Made by a program: the position numbers and the translations under genes. Shown here piece by piece: positions 16,349 through 24,343 of a DNA stretch of 64,000 nt. How positions within the stretch are numbered: position 1 is the stretch's first letter; every line of letters starts with the position of its first letter. The stretch is from Chitinophagales bacterium (GTDB taxonomy: Bacteria > Bacteroidota > Bacteroidia > Chitinophagales > Saprospiraceae), in contig JAFLBP010000005.1 of assembly GCA_017303875.1 (NCBI GenBank), positions 139,068-203,067 of the forward strand. Reading direction: 5' to 3'. Under the pieces are notes generated by a model that was not told the origin of the DNA, searched no databases, and saw nothing but the letters and a program-made list of their open reading frames with translations.

Positions 16349-17098
16349 CTATTTGAAATACTCCAAAAACACTTCCTTATACGCCGCCGACAACTCCACC
16401 TCTGAGCCGTCGCTCAGGGCAATAAAGCCGCCACTGCCTTTGTGGTAGCCTTTCACATAATCCAAATTGATAATGTGCGATTTGTGCACCCGCAAAAAAC
16501 GCGGCGGCAACAACTCGGCAAAATGTTTGAGAAAGCGACACACCATTTTTTTACTGCCGTCGGCAAGGTGTATGTCGGTGAAATTGCCATTGCCGCGCAA
16601 ACGAATAATCTGATCCATGCGCACCACCTCAAACCCCTCCAGCGTGGGCAATACAATCTGCTGTCGCTGCACCTGTGGCTCCCGGAAGTTTTCTACAATC
16701 ACCTTGTTTTTATCAAACACCTCACGGGTTTGCAAATGTGCCTGCACCCGGTTGACTGCCAGTATCAACTCCTCAATACTGACGGGTTTTAATAAATAAT
16801 ACGCCGCACTGCGGTTGAGCGCCTGAATGGCATATTCGGAAAATGCCGTCACAAAAATCGTTTCAAACGGAATATGCGCGCAAGCCTCCAGCACATCAAA
16901 CGCATTGCCATAGGGCATTTCCACATCCAGAAAAACCAGCTGCGGCCGCTCGCGCTCAATCAACGGCACCGCCTCGCGTATGTTGGCCGCCTCGCCAAGC
17001 ACACGCACCTGCGGACAATACTTGCTCAAATAAGCCCCAAGCGCAGCACGGGCCGCCGCTTCATCTTCTACAATGACACTCCTGATTTCCATAGGCAT
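16349..17098 (-). CDS. LytTR-family response regulator
   Basis: 249 residues from the ATG at 17098 (a GTG two codons upstream is possible). Receiver domain: acidic pair in VIVEDEAAA, phospho-acceptor Asp58 in LVFLDVEMP, conserved Thr/Ser in FVTAFSEYA and Lys in YLLKPVS. A LytTR DNA-binding domain occupies the last 100 residues (LRGNGNFTDIHLADGSKKMV, RFLRVHKSHIINLDYVKGY). The ATG overlaps the TGA of the histidine kinase (TGATG), which implies coupled translation. It is the regulator partner of that kinase. LytTR proteins usually bind pairs of direct repeats near promoters. Confidence 0.93.
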   Translation of the reverse strand: MPMEIRSVIVEDEAAARAALGAYLSKYCPQVRVLGEAANIREAVPLIERERPQLVFLDVEMPYGNAFDVLEACAHIPFETIFVTAFSEYAIQALNRSAAYYLLKPVSIEELILAVNRVQAHLQTREVFDKNKVIVENFREPQVQRQQIVLPTLEGFEVVRMDQIIRLRGNGNFTDIHLADGSKKMVCRFLKHFAELLPPRFLRVHKSHIINLDYVKGYHKGSGGFIALSDGSEVELSAAYKEVFLEYFK

Positions 17099-18882
17099 CA
17101 GCACATAATTTCCACGATCACGCCCTGCTCCGGCGCGTTTTTTTCCGTGAGGGTAAACTGTATATTTTTCCCATACAACTCATTGAGCAGCTGTATGCGC
17201 TCGCGGGTATTGCTCAGGCCCCGGGAGCTGTACTGGCTCTGGTTGCGGGTTTTTAAAGCGCGGCTGCGCTCCAGTCCGATGCCGTTATCTTCCACGCGCA
17301 AGAGCAGCCGACCAGCCCGGCGTTGCACTGAAAGTTCCAGCAAGCCCTGCCCTTCTATATACCGCAGTCCATGCCAGATCGCATTTTCCAGATTGGGCTG
17401 AATGAGCATATTGGGCACCAGCTCGGCATCGGGATCTATATTTTCATCTATATTAATATGGTATTCAAACTGATCCGGGAAGCGCAAGCGCTCCAGATCT
17501 AAATATTTGCGCAACATTTCAAGCTCGCTGCTCAAAGACACGAAATCGCGGTTGGAATTTTCCATCGTGTAGCGCATGAGCTGCGAGTACGCGCTGAGGT
17601 ATTTGTTGGCAGCCAATTCATCATTTTGCGCAATAAACTGATTCACGCTGTTGAGGCTGTTGAATACAAAATGCGGGTTCATCTCGCGGCGCAGGGATTG
17701 CAAGGCGATTTTCCGATTTTTACGGCGAATGGCAAACCAGGCGCGGGCCAGTACCAACAGTAAAATACCCAACACGGCCGCAGCAAGCAATAAGGAGCTA
17801 TTAAAACGCTCCTGTTTGCGCAACAACTGGTCTTTCAAGGCTTTTTCGAGTTCCAATTGTTCAATGCGCGCCTCTGTTTCTGCTACCAAACGCTCGTCGC
17901 GCAGGGTACTGTCGGCCAGCACAAGGCTGTCGAGTTGCCCCAAAAAATTACGACTGCGCCGCAGGGCATCGTTCACATCGCCACGGGCCAGCAACAAAGT
18001 ATTGATCTGTTCCAGGCTGTTGCGGGCTTCGAGGGTGAAGCGCCGACGCAGGGCAAGCTGATAGGCCGAATCAAGGAGTCGCAGCGCTTCATTGCCCTGT
18101 CGCGAGCGGGCATACAAATCGGCCAGCTCGCGGATCTGGCTGATCTGCAATGCAGGATTTTGTTGTACCTGCATATTCTCCAATGCTTTTTTTTGTACCC
18201 GAATGGCCGAGTCGGGATGCCCCATATTGAACAGGCTTTTGGCTAAGCGGTTGTTCAGGGCGAGTTGTTGCACCGGCTCCCGACTGTTGAGCAGGGCATT
18301 CTGATAACTCAGGGCTGCATCTCCGAACTGGTTTTGCCGGAATTGCAGATCGCCAAGCTGCTCATATTGAACCACCGTTTCGGCCTGGTCGCCTGCATCC
18401 CGCGCGATCTGTACGTTTTGCAGGGTCAGCTGTTGTTGTACCGCCGCATCATCATTCGACAAGGCACGCCGGGCATTGTTGCTCAGAATATCTTTTTGGC
18501 TTTCAGTTTCGTTCTGCTGCGCACTCTCCTCGTAGTTGGCGGCGGCAGCAGTGCTTTTTTGCTGCTGCTCCTGCGTGCGGGCGAGCAAGAGCGCCACCCG
18601 GCTGACATCGGCTTTTTTGCCAAGCTGTTTGTACAGGGATTTGGCTTTTTCAAAATAGGATTCCGCCTTCGGCAAATCATTTTTTTGCAAATACTCATTG
18701 CCCAATTGCTCATAAGCCGCGGCTTTCATCGCATCATCATCTGTCTCATAGGCACGTTTGAGTTTGCCCGCGCTTTCAACCATCGGGTTGCGCACACGTC
18801 CACTTTTAGCACTACTGTCTTTTTGCGCCAAAAGCGGCGAAAGCGACAGGCATAAGGTCAATAAAAGCAAAAATCGATTCAT
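17098..18882 (-). CDS. LytS-type sensor histidine kinase with periplasmic TPR domain
   Basis: About 594 residues from the ATG at 18882 (MNRFLLLLTLCLSLSPLLAQ, a clean signal peptide); the frame extends eight codons further but then overlaps the promoter. A TPR-rich sensor region runs to about residue 350, then a membrane helix (LLLAAAVLGILLLVLARAWF), then the His_kinase domain with H-box LRREMNPHFVFNSLNSVNQF and an N-box ENAIWHGLRY, with ATP lid DNGIGLERSR. The layout TPR-TM-kinase is standard for Bacteroidota LytS-like sensors. It is encoded directly before its LytTR regulator with overlapping stop and start. Signal sensed: unknown. Confidence 0.92.
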   Translation of the reverse strand: MNRFLLLLTLCLSLSPLLAQKDSSAKSGRVRNPMVESAGKLKRAYETDDDAMKAAAYEQLGNEYLQKNDLPKAESYFEKAKSLYKQLGKKADVSRVALLLARTQEQQQKSTAAAANYEESAQQNETESQKDILSNNARRALSNDDAAVQQQLTLQNVQIARDAGDQAETVVQYEQLGDLQFRQNQFGDAALSYQNALLNSREPVQQLALNNRLAKSLFNMGHPDSAIRVQKKALENMQVQQNPALQISQIRELADLYARSRQGNEALRLLDSAYQLALRRRFTLEARNSLEQINTLLLARGDVNDALRRSRNFLGQLDSLVLADSTLRDERLVAETEARIEQLELEKALKDQLLRKQERFNSSLLLAAAVLGILLLVLARAWFAIRRKNRKIALQSLRREMNPHFVFNSLNSVNQFIAQNDELAANKYLSAYSQLMRYTMENSNRDFVSLSSELEMLRKYLDLERLRFPDQFEYHINIDENIDPDAELVPNMLIQPNLENAIWHGLRYIEGQGLLELSVQRRAGRLLLRVEDNGIGLERSRALKTRNQSQYSSRGLSNTRERIQLLNELYGKNIQFTLTEKNAPEQGVIVEIMC

Positions 18883-18887
18883 CGGTG

Positions 18888-18895
18888 CAAAGGTA
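18888..18895 (-). promoter_or_regulatory. Candidate -7 element (TACCTTTG) five bases before the kinase ATG
   Basis: Read on the minus strand, TACCTTTG ends five bases before the ATG at 18882. If it is used, transcription would start at or next to the start codon, giving a leaderless message. Confidence 0.45.
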
Positions 18896-18912
18896 CGGCA
18901 GCGCATCCGCCC

Positions 18913-18950
18913 GAAACGGGGTTTTGACCAAGTGAAAACGGGTTTTCACC
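18913..18950. promoter_or_regulatory. Paired direct repeat and palindrome in divergent promoter region
   Basis: GAAACGGGGTTTTGACC is followed 22 bases later by GAAAACGGGTTTTCACC. The second copy lies in a perfect palindrome GTGAAAAC-GG-GTTTTCAC (18932-18949). Two similar boxes about two helical turns apart are the usual arrangement for LytTR regulators, and the site lies between the kinase operon and the prenyltransferase-repeat gene. Inference only. Confidence 0.35.
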
Positions 18951-19006
18951 CAGTATGACTTTCCTCAATGCCCGTTTGGGGTACAGATTTGTGAAAAAAA
19001 ACAATC

Positions 19007-20467
19007 ATGTTGAAACGCAAATCACTGCTCCTTGTTGCTTCGGCCCTCGTACTGAGCGCCGCCACTGCCGCCGCCTTTTGGCCCGCCGCACAAACCCTGT
19101 ATACCACTCCGAAATCTTACCAGAACCCTCCGACCGACAGCAGCGAACTGCCCATGTGCGTCGTACCCGACGCCGCCGACACCGCCTGCGTGTTCAAAAG
19201 CCTGATGGGCGAAGAGGAAAACAAAGGCTTTAGTAAATTCGACACCCCGGAAGAAGTCCAAAAAGCCCTGCGCGAAGGCCTCAGCTGGCTTGTGCAGGCC
19301 CAACAAGCCGACGGCGGCTGGAGCGCCGCCATGTATGCCTTCCGACCCGGCCCCAAAACCGGCGACGGCAAGCGCAGCGGACGGGCAATTACCGCCCAAC
19401 ACCAAACCGATGATGTAAAACCGCACGATGTTTATGGCAATGTAGCCCACAACAACGCGCAGCCGGGCGCTTTCACCTCCGACCCGGCCACCACAGCAAT
19501 GGCCTGCATGGCCCTGCTGCGCTGCGGCCAAACCACGCGGGAAGGACAATACGCGCAGCACCTCAAAAAAGGACTGGAATTTTTGCTTCAAAGCACCGAA
19601 GAAAACGAACAAACGGCTAATACCAATACGACCGTCCGGAGTACCCAGCCCCAGCACAAACTCGGCCAGAACATTGATGTGGTGCTCACAGCGCAATGCC
19701 TGAGCAACGCGCTCAACCAACTGCCCAAAAACGATCCGCTGCGCAAGCGCATTGAGCAGAACCTGGCCTCCTGCGTGCAAAAAATTGAAAAAAACCAAAC
19801 CGACAACGGCAGCTTCCAGGGTTCCGGCTGGGCAGGCGTACTGCAATCGTCTTTTGCCAATAACGCCCTCGAATCGGCACAGCAACAAGGCGTAAAAGTG
19901 GATAAAGACGTGCTGAAACGCTCCCGCGACTTCCAGCAAAGCAACTACGACGCCAAAACCGGCCGCGTCAATACCGACCTCGGCGCCGGCGTGGTGCTCT
20001 ACTCGGTGAGCAGCAGCAGCCGCGCTTCCGCACAGGAAGCCCGCAAAGCCAAAGACGCCATTCAGAAAGCCCAATCTCAAGGCATTCTTAAAAAAGACGA
20101 CGCGGTGAACGCCGAAAACCTCAGTAAAGCCGGCCTGAGCGAGGACGAAGCCCTGCGCTATGCCACCGCCTATCAGGTCAATTATGCGGCCAAAGCAACC
20201 GCTCAACGCGAAGACGTGCTGGCCGGATTCGGCAACAACGGCGGCGAAGAATTCCTCAGCTACCTGCAAACCGGCGAGGGTCTCATCATCGCCAAAGATG
20301 AAGGCTGGAAAGACTGGTACAGCAATATCAGCGGCAAACTCGTGCAGGTGCAAAATGCCGACGGCAGCTGGAACGGCCACCACTGCATCACCTCGCCCGC
20401 CTTTTGCACGGCCACCTGTTTGCTGGTGTTATCGGTGCAAAATGATATAGCGTTTTTGCAGCGGTAA
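19007..20467 (+). CDS. Secreted prenyltransferase/squalene-oxidase repeat protein
   Basis: 486 residues with a signal peptide (MLKRKSLLLVASALVLSAAT). Repeats typical of the alpha/alpha-toroid of terpene cyclases and prenyltransferases are visible: GLSWLVQAQQADGGWSAA (about 90), CVQKIEKNQTDNGSFQGSGW (about 260-275) and LVQVQNADGSWNGHHC with SPAFCTATCLLVLSV at the C-terminus. No DXDD or other cyclase catalytic motif stands out, so it is probably a binding or scaffold toroid in the periplasm rather than an enzyme. The central part is charged and Gln/Ala-rich. It is divergent from the two-component operon. A long antisense open frame inside it is a codon-bias shadow. Confidence 0.8.
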   Translation: MLKRKSLLLVASALVLSAATAAAFWPAAQTLYTTPKSYQNPPTDSSELPMCVVPDAADTACVFKSLMGEEENKGFSKFDTPEEVQKALREGLSWLVQAQQADGGWSAAMYAFRPGPKTGDGKRSGRAITAQHQTDDVKPHDVYGNVAHNNAQPGAFTSDPATTAMACMALLRCGQTTREGQYAQHLKKGLEFLLQSTEENEQTANTNTTVRSTQPQHKLGQNIDVVLTAQCLSNALNQLPKNDPLRKRIEQNLASCVQKIEKNQTDNGSFQGSGWAGVLQSSFANNALESAQQQGVKVDKDVLKRSRDFQQSNYDAKTGRVNTDLGAGVVLYSVSSSSRASAQEARKAKDAIQKAQSQGILKKDDAVNAENLSKAGLSEDEALRYATAYQVNYAAKATAQREDVLAGFGNNGGEEFLSYLQTGEGLIIAKDEGWKDWYSNISGKLVQVQNADGSWNGHHCITSPAFCTATCLLVLSVQNDIAFLQR

Positions 20468-20475
20468 GCGTTTGC

Positions 20476-20880
20476 TCAGGAAATCGCCCGCATTTTATTA
20501 CCCTTGGCTTCGTGCGTTAGTTCGGCGAGGCCAAGGGTTTCCATGAGAGGCGGTACGTACATGCCAAAACGGCCGCGAAAACCTTTTTTGAGGCCGTACC
20601 AACCGCCAATCGGGTTGGATTCGGCGCGCCCCCAGGCTTCTACGGTGCCTTCTTTGGCAGGTTTTTGTTCGTCGGCGGCGCCAAGCTCCACCCAGTCGCC
20701 CACAGATTTAAGATATGCGTGCAGGTCTTCGAGGCAGCGGGCGTCGTAATGCAGAATGGTTTTGCCCACCACGCAGACGATGATTTTGTGCCCCTCTTTT
20801 TCGTCCATATACATCTGGTATTCGGCTGTACCGGGGGCGGTTTTGAGTTGCCAGGGGTTTTGTTTGGTACCTTGTTCCAT
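20476..20880 (-). CDS. Conserved small protein, possibly DUF6855 (134 aa)
   Basis: From the ATG at 20880 (MEQGTKQNPWQLKTAPGTAE) the product is 134 residues; a longer frame begins 21 codons earlier but its first part looks like leader. Motifs: VCVVGKTILHYDARCLEDLH, GDWVELGAADEQKPAKEGTV, WGRAESNPIGGWYGLKKGF and RGRFGMYVPPLMETLGLAEL. These match what I remember of a small conserved family of unknown function (DUF6855); the name is tentative. It is soluble, with no signal. It is convergent with the prenyltransferase-repeat gene, with eight bases between stops. Confidence 0.65.
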   Translation of the reverse strand: MEQGTKQNPWQLKTAPGTAEYQMYMDEKEGHKIIVCVVGKTILHYDARCLEDLHAYLKSVGDWVELGAADEQKPAKEGTVEAWGRAESNPIGGWYGLKKGFRGRFGMYVPPLMETLGLAELTHEAKGNKMRAIS

Positions 20881-21047
20881 TGGTGTGTAGTTTTTAATTG
20901 AAGGATGTAGAAGACTTCGTGCAGTTCGAAGTGTCTTTTCCACGCTTAAATATCATAATTTTCGGCGTATTCTTAAGGTAAATTTATAAATATTGTATTT
21001 TTAAAATAAATTGTATTATTTTTAGTTATTTTTTAAATTAAAATGTA

Positions 21048-21055
21048 TAATTTTG
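21048..21055 (+). promoter_or_regulatory. Candidate -7 element (TAATTTTG) upstream of the DNA-repair gene
   Basis: TAATTTTG matches TAnnTTTG in a very AT-rich stretch and lies about 70 bases before the ATG at 21124. Confidence 0.4.
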
Positions 21056-21123
21056 CACCTGCCCCGACCCCAACCCCTGGAAGGCGCTAACCTCAAAACC
21101 CCGAACCGCCGAACCTTTTGCCT

Positions 21124-21660
21124 ATGCCCAACATCATCACCCAATATTACAAAACCGAGTACGGCGAACTGCTGCTCGGCAGTTTTGAGGGGCAACTTTG
21201 TCTCTGCGACTGGCGCTACCGCAAAATGCGGCAAAGCGTGGATGAACGGATACAAAAGGCGCTCGGCGCGGGGTATGTGGAGGGCGACGACGCGGTATTG
21301 CAGGAAACCCGCCGTCAGTTGGAAGCCTATTTCACCGGGCAAAGCCAGGTATTTGACCTTCCCCTCCTGCTCGCCGGCACTGAGTTTCAGAAAACCGTCT
21401 GGCAGGCGCTTTTACAGGTCCCTTTCGGCAGCACATCCACATATTTAAAGCTGTCGCAAACTTTAGGCAACGAAAAAGCCATACGCGCCGTGGCAGCAGC
21501 CAATGGCGCCAACGCCATTTCCATCATCGTGCCCTGCCACCGTATTGTGGGCAGCAATGGCGAGCTGATTGGTTATGCCGGCGGGCTGCCTGCCAAACAA
21601 AAGCTCCTGCTCCTCGAAGGGGCGGGAAAAGTACAGCTCAATTTGTTTGATGCCCAATGA
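21124..21660 (+). CDS. ogt: Methylated-DNA-[protein]-cysteine S-methyltransferase
   Basis: 178 residues from the ATG at 21124 (an in-frame TTG two codons earlier is less likely). The C-terminal domain carries the active site IIVPCHRIVG with acceptor Cys138, the GTEFQKTVWQALLQVPFG wedge/helix region and RAVAAANGAN. It transfers alkyl groups from O6-alkylguanine to its own cysteine, repairing DNA once per molecule. The N-terminal 80 residues are the usual variable ribonuclease-like domain. A WYL-type regulator follows 15 bases downstream and is likely co-transcribed. Confidence 0.93.
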   Translation: MPNIITQYYKTEYGELLLGSFEGQLCLCDWRYRKMRQSVDERIQKALGAGYVEGDDAVLQETRRQLEAYFTGQSQVFDLPLLLAGTEFQKTVWQALLQVPFGSTSTYLKLSQTLGNEKAIRAVAAANGANAISIIVPCHRIVGSNGELIGYAGGLPAKQKLLLLEGAGKVQLNLFDAQ

Positions 21661-21675
21661 ACGCAGCAAACTAAA

Positions 21676-22395
21676 ATGAACCGAACCGACCGACTTATGG
21701 GCATTGTCGCCCACTTGCAGGCCAAACCTTACCAAACAGCCGAACAACTCGCCGAACATTTCGGGCGAAGCGTGCGCACGGTTTACCGCGACCTGCGCGC
21801 GATGGATGAAATTGGCGTGCCGGTAGGTTTTGAAAGCGGGCGCGGTTATTACATCCTCGGCGGTTATTTTTTACCCCCGGTTGCCCTGACGGCAGACGAA
21901 GCCAATGCCCTGGCCCTGATGGAACCCTTAGTGGTGCGCTTCGCCGACCGATCCATTCGCCGCTCCTACGATTCGGCACTCAACAAAATTAAACAGGTAC
22001 TGGGCAATACGCAACGCCGCAACCTCGAACAAATACAAAAACAACTTGCCCATTACGTTCCCGATGCGTACAGCCACCTGCTGCCTTCTACCGATTACCT
22101 GAGCCGCATTCAGCAGGCCGTTATTGAGCAACGCATCCTGCATATTGAATACCTCAACCTCAAAGCAGTGGCCAGCCAACGCGAAGTGGAGCCGATCGGG
22201 CTAACGTTTTATTCCCTCAACTGGCACCTCATCGCATGGTGCCACCTGCGGCAGGAATACCGCGATTTCAGGGTAGACCGTATCCAGAAACTACACCTTT
22301 CCATGGCGCCGTTCCGGATTAAACAACACCTGCAACTCAACGATTACCTCAAAGCCCTGGAGCTTGCGGAAGTGCCAATCAGAAAAGATACATAA
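21676..22395 (+). CDS. YafY-like transcriptional regulator (HTH-WYL)
   Basis: 239 residues. N-terminal winged helix-turn-helix of the HTH_11 type (TAEQLAEHFGRSVRTVYRDL, residues about 18-37), then IGVPVGFESGRGYYILGGYF, and a C-terminal WYL domain (RILHIEYLNLKA, PIGLTFYSLNWHLIAWCHLR, YRDFRVDRIQKL). WYL domains bind nucleotide-type or other small ligands and control the attached HTH. It lies between the alkylguanine repair gene and a DinB-like gene. An 18-base palindrome just downstream, in the DinB-like gene promoter region, is a plausible binding site. Confidence 0.9.
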   Translation: MNRTDRLMGIVAHLQAKPYQTAEQLAEHFGRSVRTVYRDLRAMDEIGVPVGFESGRGYYILGGYFLPPVALTADEANALALMEPLVVRFADRSIRRSYDSALNKIKQVLGNTQRRNLEQIQKQLAHYVPDAYSHLLPSTDYLSRIQQAVIEQRILHIEYLNLKAVASQREVEPIGLTFYSLNWHLIAWCHLRQEYRDFRVDRIQKLHLSMAPFRIKQHLQLNDYLKALELAEVPIRKDT

Positions 22396-22418
22396 TTTTT
22401 AAAAATACTGAAAACTCA

Positions 22419-22436
22419 CTGACATAATGTTGTCAG
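22419..22436. promoter_or_regulatory. Palindromic operator candidate (CTGACA-N6-TGTCAG)
   Basis: Perfect six-base arms separated by six bases lie 10 bases upstream of the -7 element at 22447, in the position of a -33 region. The adjacent WYL regulator is the obvious candidate ligand. Confidence 0.5.
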
Positions 22437-22446
22437 TAACGGCCGC

Positions 22447-22454
22447 TATTTTTG
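22447..22454 (+). promoter_or_regulatory. Candidate -7 element (TATTTTTG) of the DinB-like gene
   Basis: TATTTTTG lies 28 bases before the ATG at 22483 and 10 bases after the CTGACA/TGTCAG palindrome. Confidence 0.5.
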
Positions 22455-22482
22455 TGCTATTCTTTCATTAAAAACAAGTACA

Positions 22483-22974
22483 ATGACCGTTATCTCCCTG
22501 TTTATCAGAGAATTGCAAGAAGAAGCACTGACAACCCGAAAAATGCTCGCCCGTGTTCCTGCTGACAAAATGCAGTGGGCCCCACACGCCAAAAACATGC
22601 CTATGGACAAACTCGCTACGCATATTGCCGACCTGCCGGCCTGGATTGCCATGGCTTTTGAGCTGGATGAATTAGACTTCGACAGCACTACCTGGGAACC
22701 CAAAGAGATCAGCAGCCCGGCTGAACTGCTCGATATTTTTGAAGCAAGTATGGAAAAAGGGATGGCGCAACTGACAGAGGCAAACGGCGCGCGCCTGGGT
22801 GAGCGTTGGGTACTGCGCCAGGGTGAAATGATCCTTTGGGATACCGACCGCTGGGGCATGGCCCGCATGGCCGTCAGCCAGATGATTCACCACCGTGCAC
22901 AATTAGGTATATACCTGCGCCTGCTGGACATTCCGATTCCGGGCAGCTACGGCCCGAGTGCGGATGAAGCGTAA
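22483..22974 (+). CDS. DinB family protein
   Basis: 163 residues. Helical bundle of the DinB/YfiT type with the expected metal-ligand histidines: LATHIADLP (first His, about residue 46) and SQMIHHRAQLGIYLRLL (about 134-150, second pair). The segment APHAKNMPMDKL is the usual loop before the first ligand. Members are metal-dependent thiol transferases or of unknown activity. Its promoter region carries a palindrome that the adjacent WYL regulator may bind, so the two may form a stress-response pair. Confidence 0.88.
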   Translation: MTVISLFIRELQEEALTTRKMLARVPADKMQWAPHAKNMPMDKLATHIADLPAWIAMAFELDELDFDSTTWEPKEISSPAELLDIFEASMEKGMAQLTEANGARLGERWVLRQGEMILWDTDRWGMARMAVSQMIHHRAQLGIYLRLLDIPIPGSYGPSADEA

Positions 22975-23001
22975 AGGATGCGGATTACCGGATAATGGAG
23001 T

Positions 23002-23009
23002 TACCTTTG
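23002..23009 (+). promoter_or_regulatory. Candidate -7 element (TACCTTTG) abutting the truA start
   Basis: TACCTTTG ends four bases before the ATC codon at 23014 that corresponds to the expected TruA start, so any transcript from it would be leaderless or nearly so. Confidence 0.45.
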
Positions 23010-23013
23010 CCCT

Positions 23014-23829
23014 ATCAAACGCTATTTTTTCCATATCGGCTATAAAGGGCAGCACTACCACGGCTGGCAGCGGCAACGCTCCGCCGTCGGGGTGCAGGCC
23101 GTGATTGAGGGAATTTTAGCCAAAGTGCTGAAACGCGCGATACCCACCGTCGGTTGCGGCCGCACCGATACCGGGGTTCATGCGAGCCAGTATTTTTTCC
23201 ATGCGGATATGGAAGCGGAATATGATTTTGACCTGCGTGCCCGGCTCAACCGGAATTTGCCGCCGGATATTGCCATATTTGATATACTTCCTGTTGATGA
23301 AAAGGCGCATGCGCGGTTTGACGCCACGCAGCGCACGTATGATTATTTTTTGCACTTCCATAAAGACCCTTTTCTGGCAGAGCAAAGTGCGTATTACCCG
23401 GAACGTAGAGTAGATCTGGCGCGCATGAAAGCAGCGGTGACATTACTGACCCGCTATGAAGATTTTTACGCTTTTTGCAAGTCGCCGGACTCCTACGAAC
23501 ATACGATTTGCCGCTTGAGTGCGGCTACCATGTGGCAGCATGCAGATGGGGAGCGTTTGCGCTTTCAATTTCGCTCCAATCGGTTTTTGGCCGGAATGAT
23601 CCGCATTATTATAGGGCGCTTGCTGGAGGTGGGCAGCGGAAAAATGACGGTAGAACAGTTTGAGCATTATTTACGGGAAAAACAGACACCACCTAATATT
23701 ACGGGGGCATATCCGCAGGGCTTGTATTTATCTAAAATTGTATACTCGTATCTGGATTTGCCTGCGCGCGGAACATTTTCCGGTGTTTTTCAGGATGGCG
23801 TGCCGGGGTATTGGGGGGATATTGACTGA
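23014..23829 (+). CDS. truA: tRNA pseudouridine synthase A, non-canonical start
   Basis: TruA converts uridines 38-40 of tRNA anticodon arms to pseudouridine. The frame reads IKRYFFHIGYKGQHYHGWQR from an ATC at 23014, then VGCGRTDTGVHASQYFF with catalytic Asp52, and RFQFRSNRFLAGMIRIIIG near the C-terminus; 271 residues, the normal size. The in-frame stop TAA at 22993 and the absence of ATG, GTG or TTG before the GTG at 23092 mean a canonical start would remove the first 26 residues, including the conserved YHGWQRQ segment. The ATG at 22995 is in another frame and stops after 16 codons. An ATC start is therefore the most likely reading, unless there is a sequence error. Confidence 0.85.
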   Translation: MKRYFFHIGYKGQHYHGWQRQRSAVGVQAVIEGILAKVLKRAIPTVGCGRTDTGVHASQYFFHADMEAEYDFDLRARLNRNLPPDIAIFDILPVDEKAHARFDATQRTYDYFLHFHKDPFLAEQSAYYPERRVDLARMKAAVTLLTRYEDFYAFCKSPDSYEHTICRLSAATMWQHADGERLRFQFRSNRFLAGMIRIIIGRLLEVGSGKMTVEQFEHYLREKQTPPNITGAYPQGLYLSKIVYSYLDLPARGTFSGVFQDGVPGYWGDID

Positions 23830-23845
23830 AACATGTTCGGGCGTG

Positions 23846-24032
23846 TTATGAAGTTTCTCTTATTCGTAAAAGTTCCTGAGTAGTTATAAGATTTTGGAAT
23901 CCCTTATTCATTAAACCATTTATGAGCTGTTTATCTCCTGTCATTCTGCGAGTTTAAGATGATATCACCTATGCTACTATGTTTATTTAACAAAGCGCTG
24001 AATACAATATTTGTATCAATGACAAGTCTCAT
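23846..24032 (-). pseudogene. PIN-domain (VapC-like) toxin remnant with internal deletion
   Basis: The ATG at 24032 overlaps the stop of the 71-residue partner (ATGA). It reads MRLVIDTNIVFSALLNKHSS then IGDIILNSQNDRR and stops at 23931. In another frame from 23944 to 23846 the sequence reads TGDKQLINGLMNKGFQNLIT and TQELLRIRETS, the usual end of a PIN domain (TGD-K-L plus a final strand). The N-terminal catalytic Asp is retained, but the whole middle (about 70 residues) is missing and the ends are out of frame. It is a dead toxin produced by an internal deletion. Confidence 0.8.
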
Positions 24033-24244
24033 TGTTCTGGCAAAAAGCGATTTTTATTCTTCGCCCACCAGCTTTTGTTAATCTCCCTGGCCAGCTGGTC
24101 AATATCTTCTTGTGTTGCCATACTACTGGCTACAAGTTCTTTGTACCTCAAATATCTTAGAAAGCGCTCTACTTCTTCGATATTGAGTTGAACATTGGCA
24201 GGAAGCGTAACTACAATTGCTTCGGGTGTTTGCTTGATAATCAT
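24029..24244 (-). CDS. Antitoxin-like partner of the PIN remnant (71 aa)
   Basis: 71 residues beginning MIIKQTPEAIVVTLPANVQL, then NIEEVERFLRYLRYKELVAS, and ending WWAKNKNRFLPEQ. The short beta-strand plus long charged helix layout and the four-base ATGA overlap with a PIN-domain remnant downstream identify it as the likely antitoxin of a type II toxin-antitoxin pair. The C-terminal Trp-rich segment would be the toxin-binding part. The antitoxin is intact while the toxin is broken. The family name is not certain. Confidence 0.7.
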   Translation of the reverse strand: MIIKQTPEAIVVTLPANVQLNIEEVERFLRYLRYKELVASSMATQEDIDQLAREINKSWWAKNKNRFLPEQ

Positions 24245-24343
24245 CGAGTCAATTTTATGATTAAAAACGAAAGCACAATATAAGGGTTTTTTTAGGAAAA
24301 AAACAAGTGATGACCACGTGATCGGTGTATATTTAGTCCCTTT

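Noticed and set aside
19022-20383. 453-residue minus-strand open frame opposite the prenyltransferase-repeat gene
   Set aside because: It lies fully inside a gene with signal peptide and toroid repeats, has no promoter, and its sequence is a low-complexity mirror of the GC-rich sense codons.
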